From Streptomyces luteolifulvus (GTDB lineage Bacteria > Actinomycetota > Actinomycetes > Streptomycetales > Streptomycetaceae), in assembly GCF_008806595.1 (NCBI RefSeq), contig NZ_VZRB01000029.1, positions 36,842 through 100,841 of the forward strand: DNA of 64,000 nt. Reading direction: 5' to 3'. Below, piece by piece: positions 41,419 through 49,861 of this stretch. The translations under genes and the position numbers were made by a program. Every line of letters begins with the position of its first letter. Within the stretch, counting starts at the first letter, position 1. The notes under the pieces were generated by a model. It was not told the origin of the DNA. It searched no databases and worked only from the letters and a program-made list of their open reading frames with translations.

Positions 41419-42318
41419 TCAGGCGGTGGGTCGCATGTGCTCCTGCGTCCATTCCTCGAAGCTGGTGAGTGGGATGCCGAGGTCCCTCGCGTATTGCGGG
41501 CGGCCCGGCTGGCCAACCACGTTCAGCCACTCCTGGCCAGCGCCCATCGCCGGCATTCCGGCCGAGAGGGCCTCCTCCTCGGTCATGTCCGGCGCGGACA
41601 GTCGCGTGCCCAGAGCACGAGAAAGGACCTCGGCGATCTCCGTCATCGACAGGTAGTCGCTCGCCAGCTCCAGTTCGACCCCGTCGAATCGCTCCGGTGC
41701 GGTGATGGCTGCGGCGGCCGCCCTGCCGATGTCGTCCACCGCGACCAGGGACAGCCGGGTCTCGGGGTTGAGAACGCTCACCAGGCCGCCCTCGATGCCG
41801 CGCGGGAACAGGAACGCCATGGACGGGAGGAAGTTCTCCATGAAGAAGCCCGGCTTGAGGAGCGTCCAGTGGGGGAAGCCGGCCGCGCGGACCCGGTCCT
41901 GGATCGCGCTCTTGGCGCCCAGTGTGGGTTCCATCGAAGCCCAGCGGCCTTCGGCCCAGCCGGGAGTTTCGGTGTGCTGGCCGGCGCCGGTGACGGATGT
42001 GTGCACGAACTGCGGCACTCCGGCGGCTTTCGCGCCCTCGATGAGGTTGACGCCCTGGGCCACCTCCCCTTCGAAATCGAAGCCTTCTGCAGTGATGCCG
42101 GGCATCTGCACGGAGAAGACGGCACGGGCGCCCTCGGCGGCCCGGATCAAGGACTCGCGGTCATGTAGGTCGCCGGTGACCAGTTCGGCGCCGAATGCCT
42201 CGATGGCCTTGGCCCGGTCGGTGGCCGGATCGCGCACCAGGGTGCGGACGGGAACGCCCGCCGCAAGCAATGCGCGGGCGGTGGCCCCACCCTGCCTGCC
42301 GGTCGCGCCGGTGACCAG
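41419..42318 (-). CDS. NmrA-type NAD(P)-binding protein, damaged start
   Basis: Protein of the NmrA/atypical SDR family: dinucleotide loop RLVTGATGRQGGATARALLA, VRTLVRDPATDRA, FSVQMPG, VHTSVTGAGQHTETPGWAEGR, LLKPGFFMENF, LVAVDDIGRAAAAAI. Redox sensor or reductase of small molecules. The loop is in frame only down from a CTG at 42318; the natural ATG at 42341 (reading MSTNSAP) is one base out of frame. Either a CTG start or a recent frameshift next to the start. Divergent from a TetR gene with operators between. Confidence 0.75.
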   Translation of the reverse strand: MVTGATGRQGGATARALLAAGVPVRTLVRDPATDRAKAIEAFGAELVTGDLHDRESLIRAAEGARAVFSVQMPGITAEGFDFEGEVAQGVNLIEGAKAAGVPQFVHTSVTGAGQHTETPGWAEGRWASMEPTLGAKSAIQDRVRAAGFPHWTLLKPGFFMENFLPSMAFLFPRGIEGGLVSVLNPETRLSLVAVDDIGRAAAAAITAPERFDGVELELASDYLSMTEIAEVLSRALGTRLSAPDMTEEEALSAGMPAMGAGQEWLNVVGQPGRPQYARDLGIPLTSFEEWTQEHMRPTA

Positions 42319-42368
42319 GCGGGTGCGGAATTCGTGGACATGACGCTTCCTCGGGTTACTCGCCGATT

Positions 42369-42389
42369 AAACGGCGAGGCCCGCCGTTT
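42369..42389. promoter_or_regulatory. Palindromic operator 1
   Basis: AAACGGCG (42369-42376) and CGCCGTTT (42382-42389) are perfect inverted repeats around AGGCC. Lies between the divergent NmrA-like and TetR genes; probable TetR-family binding site. Confidence 0.65.
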
Positions 42390-42404
42390 ATACTCCGGTA
42401 CGAT

Positions 42405-42422
42405 ACGGCGGGGCCCGCCACT
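42405..42422. promoter_or_regulatory. Palindromic operator 2
   Basis: ACGGCGGGGCCCGCCACT differs from the corresponding 18 bases of operator 1 (42371-42388) at only three positions. Offset between the two is 34 bases, about three helix turns, so two dimers could sit on the same face. It lies 23 bases before the TetR start. Confidence 0.6.
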
Positions 42423-42444
42423 TATCAATCCTGGAGGTGACGCC

Positions 42445-42999
42445 ATGCCCGAGCGCCAGCGTGCGGACGCCCGACGCAACTACACGCGCATCCTCGCCGT
42501 GGCCGAGAAGGAGGTCGCTGCCCATGGTGCCGACGCCTCCCTGGAACAGATCGCCCGCACCGCGGGGGTCGGCTCAGCAACCGTGCGCCGACACTTCCCC
42601 ACGCGCCGTGCACTGTTGGAGGCAGTCTCCCGGGAACGGATCGAGGCCCTGTGTGTCCGCGCCCATGGCCTGACCGGCAAGGGCGACAGCCGGAACGCGC
42701 TCCTGGAGTGGCTTGATGACGTCGTCGCGTACTCCGTCTCCGCCCGGGGACTGGCGGCCGCACTCGCCTACGACGGCCCGGTGCACGAGAACGGCTGCTC
42801 GGCGGCACTGGAAGAGGCGGCAGGTCCTCTGCTGCGCCGCGCCGTGCAGGACGGCGCGCTGGCGACAGGCGTCACTGTCGCCGACCTGATCACGCTGATC
42901 GTCGGCATCGTCCTGGCCACGGAGCACTACCCCGACCCCGCCGCCCAGGCGGACCGGCTGTTCCGGCTGGCCGTGGCGGGACTGAGTCCGCAGAGCTGA
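42445..42999 (+). CDS. TetR/AcrR-family repressor
   Basis: 184 aa, ATG 42445 behind GGAGGTGA. N-terminal HTH: RRNYTRILAVAEKEVAAHGADASLEQIARTAGVGSATVRRHFPTRRALLEAV. C-terminal ligand domain of the SETR type with LLEWLDDVVAYS and RGLAAALAYDG. Probably represses itself and the divergent NmrA-like gene through the two operators at 42369 and 42405. Confidence 0.92.
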   Translation: MPERQRADARRNYTRILAVAEKEVAAHGADASLEQIARTAGVGSATVRRHFPTRRALLEAVSRERIEALCVRAHGLTGKGDSRNALLEWLDDVVAYSVSARGLAAALAYDGPVHENGCSAALEEAAGPLLRRAVQDGALATGVTVADLITLIVGIVLATEHYPDPAAQADRLFRLAVAGLSPQS

Positions 43000-43073
43000 A
43001 CCAGGCACACAACCGGCAGAACCGAGAACGGGCCTGCACCCTTCACGGCGCCCTCACCCCTGAAACGACGCGC

Positions 43074-43430
43074 TTGCAGCGTCCGTCGGCCATGATCCGC
43101 CGGACAGGACCTGACCGGCTCCGTCGGCCCGCCGACGAACCGACCACCGGACTCGACCGCGGCCTCGCGGACCGCACGGCCGACGAACCGCGCCGTCACG
43201 TCGACAGCCGCGATCGCGACGGCGGAACCGGGCAGGGCCTGCTGACGATCGCCCACGACCTCGCCGCGGCCGAACGCATCGCCGACCGGGCCGCCGTGAT
43301 GTAAGCGGGCCGGATTGTCCTCCGGGTCCTTCCCGGCCGCGCCTTCACTCCCACCCCCCGCATGTCACCCGAGCTCGGCTACTTCCCCGACGGGGGCGCA
43401 CCACGGGGGCCGGCCGAAGTCGCCGACGAG
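43074..43430 (+). pseudogene. Remnant of an oligopeptide-type ABC transporter ATPase
   Basis: Reads ADEPTTGLD (Walker B/D-loop region, 43131-43156), then after an internal deletion LLTIAHDLAAAERIADRAAVM (H-loop), a stop at 43302-43304, and further FTPTPRMSPELGYFPDGG similar to the C-terminal extension of OppD/DppD proteins. Walker A and signature motif are missing. Non-functional. Confidence 0.6.
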
Positions 43431-43458
43431 GGCCGCGGCGTTCTTCGAGCCACCTGAC

Positions 43459-43890
43459 TCACGCTGGGGCAGCCGCCAGTTCAAGGGCCTTCCCCAAAAG
43501 ACTCACCAGGTGAAGCAGGTCGTCCGTATCCAGTCGGGCGAAGGGGCTCAGGGCCAGGGCCGCCTCGATCACCACAGACCGCACTCGTCGGCCGTCATCC
43601 GTAAGCGCCACGAGGCGGGAACGGCGGTCGGCGGGGTCGGCGGAGCGTTCGACGAGACCGCGGCTGGTGAGCTGGTTCATGACGAAGCTGAGGTTGGGCG
43701 CGTTGCAGTGCAGTCGGTCGGCCAGCTCCTTCATGGTGGGCGGCGCCTCGGCCGGATCGATCACCCAGAGTGCATGAGCGGTGGCTTGCGTCAGGCCCTG
43801 TTCGGCCAGGGTGGCTGTGAGCCGGTCGTTCGTCCGCAGGAAGAGCTCGTGGTTCGCCACCACTGCCGCCTCAAGGATGCTCTCCGTCAT
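43459..43890 (-). CDS. MarR-family regulator
   Basis: 143 aa. Winged helix with TMKELADRLHCNAPNLSFVMNQLTSRGLVERSADPADRRSRLVALTDDGR, the classic MarR recognition helix and beta wing, flanked by dimerisation helices. Divergent from the Old Yellow Enzyme gene with palindromes between; most likely represses both in response to an electrophile or phenolic ligand. Confidence 0.93.
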   Translation of the reverse strand: MTESILEAAVVANHELFLRTNDRLTATLAEQGLTQATAHALWVIDPAEAPPTMKELADRLHCNAPNLSFVMNQLTSRGLVERSADPADRRSRLVALTDDGRRVRSVVIEAALALSPFARLDTDDLLHLVSLLGKALELAAAPA

Positions 43891-43911
43891 GACGTCATCC
43901 TAACCGTTTTT

Positions 43912-43928
43912 ACTTCGAGACTTGAAGT
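43912..43928. promoter_or_regulatory. MarR operator candidate 1
   Basis: ACTTC-GAGACTT-GAAGT: 5-base arms as inverted repeat, 22 bases before the MarR start. Confidence 0.5.
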
Positions 43929-43939
43929 TGTTACTTTCA

Positions 43940-43952
43940 TTCGAGGCTCGAA
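43940..43952. promoter_or_regulatory. MarR operator candidate 2
   Basis: TTCGAG-G-CTCGAA, a perfect 6-base-arm palindrome in the same divergent promoter region, 27 bases from candidate 1. Confidence 0.55.
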
Positions 43953-44038
43953 CTATCGACTCGATGCACTGGGGTATGCGACAGCGCGGCGAGGTCGAGG
44001 TGGCCTGCACCTGCCAAGGCCGACGAAAAGGGAGAAGA

Positions 44039-45274
44039 ATGACCGCGCTGGATGAGCCGCTGCACCTGAGCCATGGCGCTCCATTGCATAACAGGATCAC
44101 GAAGGCCGCGATGGAAGAGTTGCTCGCCGCGCCGGGGCAGCTGCCCGGTGACAAACTCCACACACTCTATCGGCGTTGGGCCGCCGGAGGGGCGGGGCTC
44201 CTGATCACCGGGCATGTGATGATCGACGGCAGAGCGGTCGCCCAGCCCGCTGACGTAGTCCTGGAACAGGACACTCCACTGGAGCCCTTCCAGCGCTGGG
44301 CGGCGGCCGGCAAGTCGGCGGGTGGACGGATCTGGATGCAGATCAACCACCCCGGGCGCGTCGTCCCCAAAGACTTGGCCGACACCACCTGGGCTCCGTC
44401 CGCGGTGTCCATCGACGTCGGTCGCGTCTCCAGCTTGTATCCGAGGCCCCAGCCGATGAGCGCTCAGGAGATCGCCGAGACGGTGGAACGCTTCGCCGTG
44501 ACCGCGCGGCGAGCCCAGGAGGCCGGCTTCGACGGAGTCGAGATCCACGCCGCTCACGGCTACCTTCTCTCCCAGTTCCTCTCCCCCCTGGTGAACCAGC
44601 GCGATGACCGCTGGGGCGGCAGCCTGCGCAACCGTGCCCGCCTGCTGCTCGACGTCGTGAGGGCGGTACGGGAACGGGTCGGCACGGACTTCGCCGTGGG
44701 CGTGAAACTGAACTCGGCGGACTTCCAGCGCGGTGGATTCGACAGTGGTGACGCGCGAGATGTGATCAAGATGCTCGCCGACGAGGGAGCTGACCTGGTG
44801 GAGCTGTCCGGTGGCAGTATCGAAAGCGTGGCCACCGCAGGCCCGGGCTTCACGGCGGACGGTCGCACCCTTGCACGCGAGGCGTACTTCCTCGAACTCG
44901 CCAAGGAGCTTGTCGCCACCTCGCCGCTGCCACTGATGCTGACCGGAGGAATCCGCCGACGTGCCGTCGCCCAACATGTGATCGACTCCGGATTCGCCAT
45001 GGCCGGTGTAGCCACTGCGCTGGCCATCGATCCCACCCTGCCGGAGCAGTGGCTTGCCGGGAGTGATGCGCAGACCCACCCGGGTCGCAGCCGTCTGCGC
45101 AGCAAGACGCTGGCAGCCGGAGCTGTCCAAGCCGTCACGACACGGCGACTTGCCCGCCTCGCCGCAGGCAAGTCGTCGAAGACCCCCTACTCTCCTGCTG
45201 TCGCCCTACTCGTTGAAATGCTCGTCCGCGCCCGGCGCCGACGCGACTATCGGAAATGGCGTACGGCCGCCTGA
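44039..45274 (+). CDS. Old Yellow Enzyme-type NADH:flavin oxidoreductase
   Basis: 411 aa, ATG 44039 behind AGGGAG. TIM barrel with NRITKAAMEE, WAAGGAGLLITGHVMID, QINHPGR, active-site HAAHG (His170, His173), LLSQFLSPLVNQRDDRWGGSLRNRARLLLDVV, VGVKLNSADFQRGGF and the FMN phosphate-binding end LMLTGGIRRR. FMN- and NAD(P)H-dependent reduction of activated C=C bonds. Regulated in all likelihood by the divergent MarR protein. Confidence 0.94.
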   Translation: MTALDEPLHLSHGAPLHNRITKAAMEELLAAPGQLPGDKLHTLYRRWAAGGAGLLITGHVMIDGRAVAQPADVVLEQDTPLEPFQRWAAAGKSAGGRIWMQINHPGRVVPKDLADTTWAPSAVSIDVGRVSSLYPRPQPMSAQEIAETVERFAVTARRAQEAGFDGVEIHAAHGYLLSQFLSPLVNQRDDRWGGSLRNRARLLLDVVRAVRERVGTDFAVGVKLNSADFQRGGFDSGDARDVIKMLADEGADLVELSGGSIESVATAGPGFTADGRTLAREAYFLELAKELVATSPLPLMLTGGIRRRAVAQHVIDSGFAMAGVATALAIDPTLPEQWLAGSDAQTHPGRSRLRSKTLAAGAVQAVTTRRLARLAAGKSSKTPYSPAVALLVEMLVRARRRRDYRKWRTAA

Positions 45275-45293
45275 AGCCGGACCGGTCCGGATC

Positions 45294-45714
45294 TCATGGC
45301 GGCCCTCCCGGGCCGGCGTCCAGGCGGCGGGCGGTCGCCAACCCGGCGAGGAGGCCCGCCCCCGCGGTGACCTGGGAGAAGCTGAGGGCGTTGCCCAGAC
45401 AGGACTTGACGGCCAGGGCGGTGAGGGTCGCGGCCGCCGTGAAGGACCACGGGAGTCGGGCGCGGGGAGCGCCACAGAGCGTGGAGCATCCAGCAGAAGG
45501 CCGCGCCCAGCAGGGCCACCCCCGGCAGCCCCTGACCGGCCGCCTGCTGCAGCGGCGCCGAATGCGGCGTGGCCTCGGGGCCCTGCCGCTGGGCCACGGC
45601 GGGGCTCAGCTCGCCGAAGCGGTCCGGGCCCGCGCCGCGCAGCGGGTCCGTCTCCTCGATACGGGCGGCGTCCTGCCACAGCCGGATCCGGTGCTCGGTG
45701 AGAGCGGTGCGCAA
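45294..45714 (-). pseudogene. C-terminal O-antigen ligase-like remnant with frameshift
   Basis: Leftward frame reads LTEHRIRLWQDAARIEETDPLRGAGPDRFGEL, PHSAPLQQAAGQGLPGVALLGAAFCWMLHALWRSPRPTPVVL, typical of the Wzy_C/O-antigen ligase domain. Near 45450 the sense moves frame (FTAAATLTALAVKSCLGNAL, FSQVTAGAGLLAGLATARRL) and stops at 45294. The N-terminal membrane part is missing: sequence changes abruptly at about 45715 to an IS630 relic. Confidence 0.65.
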
Positions 45715-45718
45715 CCGG

Positions 45719-46012
45719 TCACCGGCGAGGGCACCGGCGGCAGATCGCGCCTCTTGCGCGCAATCGTTGCCTGCACATCGCCACCGGTCTCGGCGAAACG
45801 CTTGGCGACCAGCCGCAACGTCTCACCCGAGACCCCGAGCCGGGCAGCGACGACGTCCTGCGAGCCGATCTCACCGCAGAGGTATCCAGCGCCAGCAGCA
45901 CCCGGGCGCGCCTGATCACCGAGGCTGGATGAACCCCTGTCGTGGTCACCCGAACCAACTCTTCACGATCAGCCGCGGTCAACACCACCGGCCTCTTCTT
46001 CTGCGAACCCAT
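45719..46012 (-). mobile_element. IS630-family N-terminal transposase relic (leftward)
   Basis: Starts RPVVLTAADREELVRVTTTGVHPASVIRRARVLLALDTSA, the HTH region of IS630-type transposases, then continues in another frame as RLVAKRFAETGGDVQATIARK, DLPPVPSPVTG. One frameshift around 45830 and truncation at ~45720 against the ligase remnant. Catalytic part missing. Confidence 0.7.
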
Positions 46013-46080
46013 TGAGCCACCCCTGTCCGGCAGATCGGATGGCCCGTGTCCTGAGTCTTAGAAAAGCCGATGCTGGGCTC

Positions 46081-46270
46081 ATGGCGCGCATGGGCCGGCC
46101 GACGGTCGAAGTGGTTCTGACGGATGACGAGCGTGAGACGTTGGTGCGCTGGTCGCGGAGGGCAACGTCCGCCCGCCATGCGAGCCCTTGTGCTGTGTCG
46201 CCGTTCCGTGAACCGTGGTTCAGAGACCGCCGACATGCTGGCGAGCGCTGGCTGTCGGTCTGCTCCGGCA
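46081..46270 (+). mobile_element. IS630-family N-terminal transposase relic (rightward)
   Basis: MGRPTVEVVLTDDERETLVRWSRRATSA matches the extreme N-terminus of a different IS630-type transposase. Beyond 46170 similarity continues only in a shifted frame and fades. Points away from the relic at 45719-46012. Confidence 0.65.
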
Positions 46271-46347
46271 GGTGTACCCGGAGGCCCTGTCGCCGCAGGG
46301 CAGGGTCGGGCCACAACCCCGCGGAATTCCACATTGATAACTATGGC

Positions 46348-46374
46348 CTCAAGTTCAAGTTAGACTGTGCGTCA
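46348..46374 (+). promoter_or_regulatory. TetR promoter with CTCAAGTTCAA element
   Basis: CTCAAGTTCAAGT at 46348-46360 is followed by TAGACT at 46361-46366, a good -10 hexamer. Transcription would then start about 46373, at the ATG itself, so the message may be leaderless; indeed no ribosome site is visible. The 11-mer CTCAAGTTCAA recurs at the ABC transporter promoter (50918-50928). Confidence 0.5.
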
Positions 46375-47057
46375 TGGCTCGCACACCTTCCCGTTCATCC
46401 GCGCGAAGCGCCCCCTCCCCTGCGCAACCCGCCGACAGGGAGGGCCGCGAGCCGCCGCGTACCGCGCGCGGCGCGCGGAGTCGGGCACTGCTCGTCAAAG
46501 CGGCGCGTACGGTGTTCGAACGCGACGGCTACCTCGATGCGCGCCTGCGTGACATCACCGAGGAGGCGGGCATGTCCGAGGGCTCCTTCTACACGTACTT
46601 CTCCAGCAAGGAGGAGATCTTCGCCGCGGTACTCGAAGAGGTGCAGGAGGAAATGCTGCACCCTCACGTGCGGGAGATGATCGACGAGGACGATCCGATC
46701 GCCGTCATCGAGGCGAGCAATCGGGCCTATCTGCGTGCCTACCAGCAAAACGCTGCTCTGATGGGTCTGCTGGAGCAGGTCGCGGCCATCGACGAGAACT
46801 TCCGTGAAGTGAGGCAGCAACGCACACGGGCGTTCGCTCGGCGCAATTTCCAGAGCGTCCGGGACCTGCAAGAACGGGGCCTGGTCGATGCCGACCTCGA
46901 CCCCGTTCTCGCCACGGCCGCCCTCTCGCACATGGTCTCCCGTACCGCGTACGCCGCCTATGTCCTCGGAGAGGACTACGACTTCGAGAACCTGGTCTTC
47001 ACGCTCACTCGTCTCTGGGCCAACGCGCTGGGCATTCCTGCGGCTGCGACCTCATGA
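46374..47057 (+). CDS. TetR-family regulator
   Basis: 227 aa. About 35 residues of Arg/Ser/Pro-rich extension, then HTH: GARSRALLVKAARTVFERDGYLDARLRDITEEAGMSEGSFYTYFSSKEEIFAAVLEEV. The C-terminal half has NRAYLRAYQQNAALMGLLEQVAAIDE and MVSRTAYAAYVLGEDYDF, typical for regulators of lipid, terpenoid or aromatic catabolism (KstR-type fold). A shared promoter element suggests it controls the ABC transporter ahead. Confidence 0.92.
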   Translation: MARTPSRSSARSAPSPAQPADREGREPPRTARGARSRALLVKAARTVFERDGYLDARLRDITEEAGMSEGSFYTYFSSKEEIFAAVLEEVQEEMLHPHVREMIDEDDPIAVIEASNRAYLRAYQQNAALMGLLEQVAAIDENFREVRQQRTRAFARRNFQSVRDLQERGLVDADLDPVLATAALSHMVSRTAYAAYVLGEDYDFENLVFTLTRLWANALGIPAAATS

Positions 47058-47253
47058 ACTCCGGCGAGTCCGACTGACGAGCCTGAAGACCATGGCGAGG
47101 CCGGCGGCCGCCCGCCCGACGGTCCTGTACTCGTCGCGATGGCCGGCCAACTCGGCGACAGGCGGTGACTTCGGCCTTGTGGGTGGCATGACGAGCTGTG
47201 GGTGTCCGTTCGGACGCCTTCCGTACCCCGCCCGGCGGCGGTGACCAGCCAGG
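47058..47253. other. Short spacer, coding remnant uncertain
   Basis: Leftward, VAELAGHRDEYRTVGRAAAGLAMVF reads like the end of some protein, but I do not recognise it. Lies between the converging TetR and ABC transporter genes; no clear terminator hairpin. Confidence 0.3.
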
Positions 47254-48822
47254 TCAGGCCGCCGGCTGCTCTGCCTCGAAGCACAGCCTGGTCAGGTGCC
47301 CCTTGGTGGCGCGGTGCGACGGCACCTCGGCCACGATCGCCCCGTGGCGCATGACGAGCACGCGATCACACACCGCAAGCTCGTCGAAGTCACTCGAAAT
47401 GACCAGGATGGAGGCCCCCGCACCGGCGAGACCGGTGATGATGCCGTAGATCTCCTCTCGTGATCCGACATCGACACCGACCGTCGGTTCGTCGAGAACG
47501 AGGACCGACGGTCGTGTCCGCAGGTAGTTGCCCACCACGACCTTCTGCTGGTTGCCGCCGCTGAGACTGAGGACGGGTCGGGTGACGCCGTCCGTCTTGA
47601 TGCCGAGCTCGTCGACGATGTCGACGGCCGCCCGGTGGGAGCGCCGTGGACGGAAACGGCACATGAGGTGACGGGCCGATCCATGGGAGGCGACGGCAAG
47701 GTTCCGCTCGATGGACTCGCTCAGCAGCAGGGCCTGGCTGCGGCGTTCTTCGGGAACGAGGACCACCCCCGCGCGGATCGCGTCGTGGGGTCCGCGAGGC
47801 GCGTATGGCTTGCCGTCCAGGATGATCTCTCCGCCCGCTGCCTGGTCTGCCCCGATGAGCAGGCGAGCCAGTTCCGTTCGCCCCGAGCCGACGAGCCCGG
47901 CGACCCCGACGATCTCCCCCCGCCGCAGATCGAAGGATGCACCTACGACGTTCGGCGGGCGGCGCAGGTCGCGTACGGACAGACGGATCGGCGCGCCGGT
48001 CGAGGCATCGCCCCGGCGGTGTGCGAGAGCCTCGACCTCGTGGCCGACGATCGCCTTCGTCAGTGATGAGACCGTGAGTTCCGCCGTTTCGTACGAGCCC
48101 GCGACCGAGCCGTTGCGCAGGACCGTCACACGGTCGGAGATCTCCAGCACCTCCTCCAGTCTGTGCGAGATGTAGAGCACCCCCACGCCGGAGTCGGTGA
48201 GCTCCTTGATCACCTTGTAGAGCTTCTCGGCCTCGTCGTCCGTGAACGACGCCGTCGGCTCGTCCAGCACGACGAACTTCGCCGATCGCATCAGGCATCG
48301 CCCCAGTGAGACCATCCAGCGGTCGGAGACCGACAGACGGTCGACGGGCACATCGAGGGGGATGCGGTAGCCCAATCGTTCCTGTACCTCGCTGGCGAGG
48401 CGGCGCAGGCGCTTGGTGGCGACGAGGCCCAGGCGCGACTGCCGGTCCGCGCCCATCGCCATGTTCTGCAGGCCGGTGAACTTCGGGACGAGGTTCAGTT
48501 CCTGATGGACGAAGGAGAGCCCGTGGTGTGCGGCGGTCTCGGGTCTGTCGATGACGACCGGCACCCCGTCGAGGGCGATCTGACCGCTGTCCGCGTGCTC
48601 CACACCGGCGAGGATGCGCACCAATGTCGACTTGCCGGCGCCGTTGGCTCCGCACAGCGCCAGTACCTCGCCGCCTCGCAACGAGATGGTGACGCGGTCG
48701 ACGGCCCGCAAGCCCCCGAACCGCTTCGAGATGTCGGTCATTTCCAGCCGGGACGCCGTGACAGCGCCCTCACTCGAACACGTGCCGCTCATGAGGGGAC
48801 TTCCTTCTCTTGCGGGCGTCAT
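47254..48822 (-). CDS. Sugar-type ABC transporter ATPase (tandem domains)
   Basis: 522 aa. Two ABC domains as in RbsA/MglA. Domain 1: Walker A CGANGAGKST (57-66), Walker B FVVLDEPTASF, H-loop YISHRLEEV. Domain 2: VAGLVGSGRTELARLL, signature LSGGNQQKVVVGNYL, VLVLDEPTVGVDVGSREEIYG. Domain 1's signature is LSVSDRWMVSLGRCL rather than LSxGQ, and domain 2's Walker A has Arg in place of Lys, as usual in this family. ATG overlaps the permease stop (ATGA). Confidence 0.93.
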   Translation of the reverse strand: MTPAREGSPLMSGTCSSEGAVTASRLEMTDISKRFGGLRAVDRVTISLRGGEVLALCGANGAGKSTLVRILAGVEHADSGQIALDGVPVVIDRPETAAHHGLSFVHQELNLVPKFTGLQNMAMGADRQSRLGLVATKRLRRLASEVQERLGYRIPLDVPVDRLSVSDRWMVSLGRCLMRSAKFVVLDEPTASFTDDEAEKLYKVIKELTDSGVGVLYISHRLEEVLEISDRVTVLRNGSVAGSYETAELTVSSLTKAIVGHEVEALAHRRGDASTGAPIRLSVRDLRRPPNVVGASFDLRRGEIVGVAGLVGSGRTELARLLIGADQAAGGEIILDGKPYAPRGPHDAIRAGVVLVPEERRSQALLLSESIERNLAVASHGSARHLMCRFRPRRSHRAAVDIVDELGIKTDGVTRPVLSLSGGNQQKVVVGNYLRTRPSVLVLDEPTVGVDVGSREEIYGIITGLAGAGASILVISSDFDELAVCDRVLVMRHGAIVAEVPSHRATKGHLTRLCFEAEQPAA

Positions 48823-49829
48823 GTTGCTGCCGTACGCCGTCGTGCCAGGGAGCCGACGCCGACACCGAGTACCAGCAACAGCCCCTGGAACAGGTACTGC
48901 CAGTAGGTGGCCATGCCGGTGAGCGCGATCGCGTTGAAGCCGATAGCCACGGTGATGACACCGACAAGGGTGCCGATGATGTGGAACTGGCCGTCACGCA
49001 GGACCGCGGACCCGAAGAACGCCGCCGCGAAGGCGCTGAGGAGGTAACCGTCGCCGCCGGACACGGCCGCGCTCCCCGTCCTGCTCGCCAGGAGGACACC
49101 GGTCAGGGCCGCGAAGGCACCGCAGATGACGAAGCTGACGAGCCGGACCCGCTCCACCCGGACGCCGGACAGGCGGGCCGCGACGGGGTTGCCGCCGACC
49201 GCTTGCATCGACTGCCCCAGCACGGTCCGGTTGAGCAGAAGCCAGAGGACCGCGGTGAACCCGATCATGATGTAGACCGGGTACGGGATGCCGAGCAGCG
49301 TTCCGAGGCTGATCTCCAGGAACGACTCGGAGTCACTCAGTCCGACGGGCTGGCCACCCGCGATCTTGTAGTTCACCCCGATGGCCATGGTTCCCACGCC
49401 CAGCGTCGCCACGAGAGAGTTGACGTTGAGGACCGTGACGACGACGCCGTTGACCAGTCCGATCACGAGGCCGACCATGATGGCTGCGGAGATCGCCATC
49501 CAGATGGACATGTCGACGTCCCGCATGAGCGTGCACGCAACCACACCGCTCAGGCTCGCCGTGTTGCCAATACTGAGATCGAAATCCCCGGTCACGAGTG
49601 GGAAGGTCAAGCCAAGAGCGATCATGGCGGGGATCGCGCTCTGGTTCAGGACGTTGACGAGGTTGTCCGACGTCGCGAACACCGACGGCTCGAGTGCCGT
49701 CATGGTAACGATCAGCAGCCCCAGCATCGCGATCGTCCCGTACTGCCCGATCAGCCGCCACACGACGCGGGCCGTGCTGCTGGAGGATGCCGAAGCTTCC
49801 TTGATCGAGTCTTCGACTATGACAGTCAT
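48819..49829 (-). CDS. RbsC-type ABC transporter permease
   Basis: 336 aa from ATG 49829 (GGAGGGACACCTCAC upstream). About nine helices; conserved LVNVLNQSAIPAMIALGLTFPLVTGDFDLSIG and VVLASRTGS-like LLASRTGSAAVSGGDGYLLSAFAAAFFGSAVLRDGQ. Belongs to the ribose/galactoside permease family (BPD_transp_2). Middle gene of the importer operon. Confidence 0.93.
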   Translation of the reverse strand: MTVIVEDSIKEASASSSSTARVVWRLIGQYGTIAMLGLLIVTMTALEPSVFATSDNLVNVLNQSAIPAMIALGLTFPLVTGDFDLSIGNTASLSGVVACTLMRDVDMSIWMAISAAIMVGLVIGLVNGVVVTVLNVNSLVATLGVGTMAIGVNYKIAGGQPVGLSDSESFLEISLGTLLGIPYPVYIMIGFTAVLWLLLNRTVLGQSMQAVGGNPVAARLSGVRVERVRLVSFVICGAFAALTGVLLASRTGSAAVSGGDGYLLSAFAAAFFGSAVLRDGQFHIIGTLVGVITVAIGFNAIALTGMATYWQYLFQGLLLVLGVGVGSLARRRTAAT

Positions 49830-49861
49830 GTGAGGTGTCCCTCCTCTCGGATACGTCGATG

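Noticed and set aside
47058..47253. Remnant of an IS4/IS5 transposase
   Set aside because: The readable string lacks the conserved transposase motifs, so it is left unassigned.
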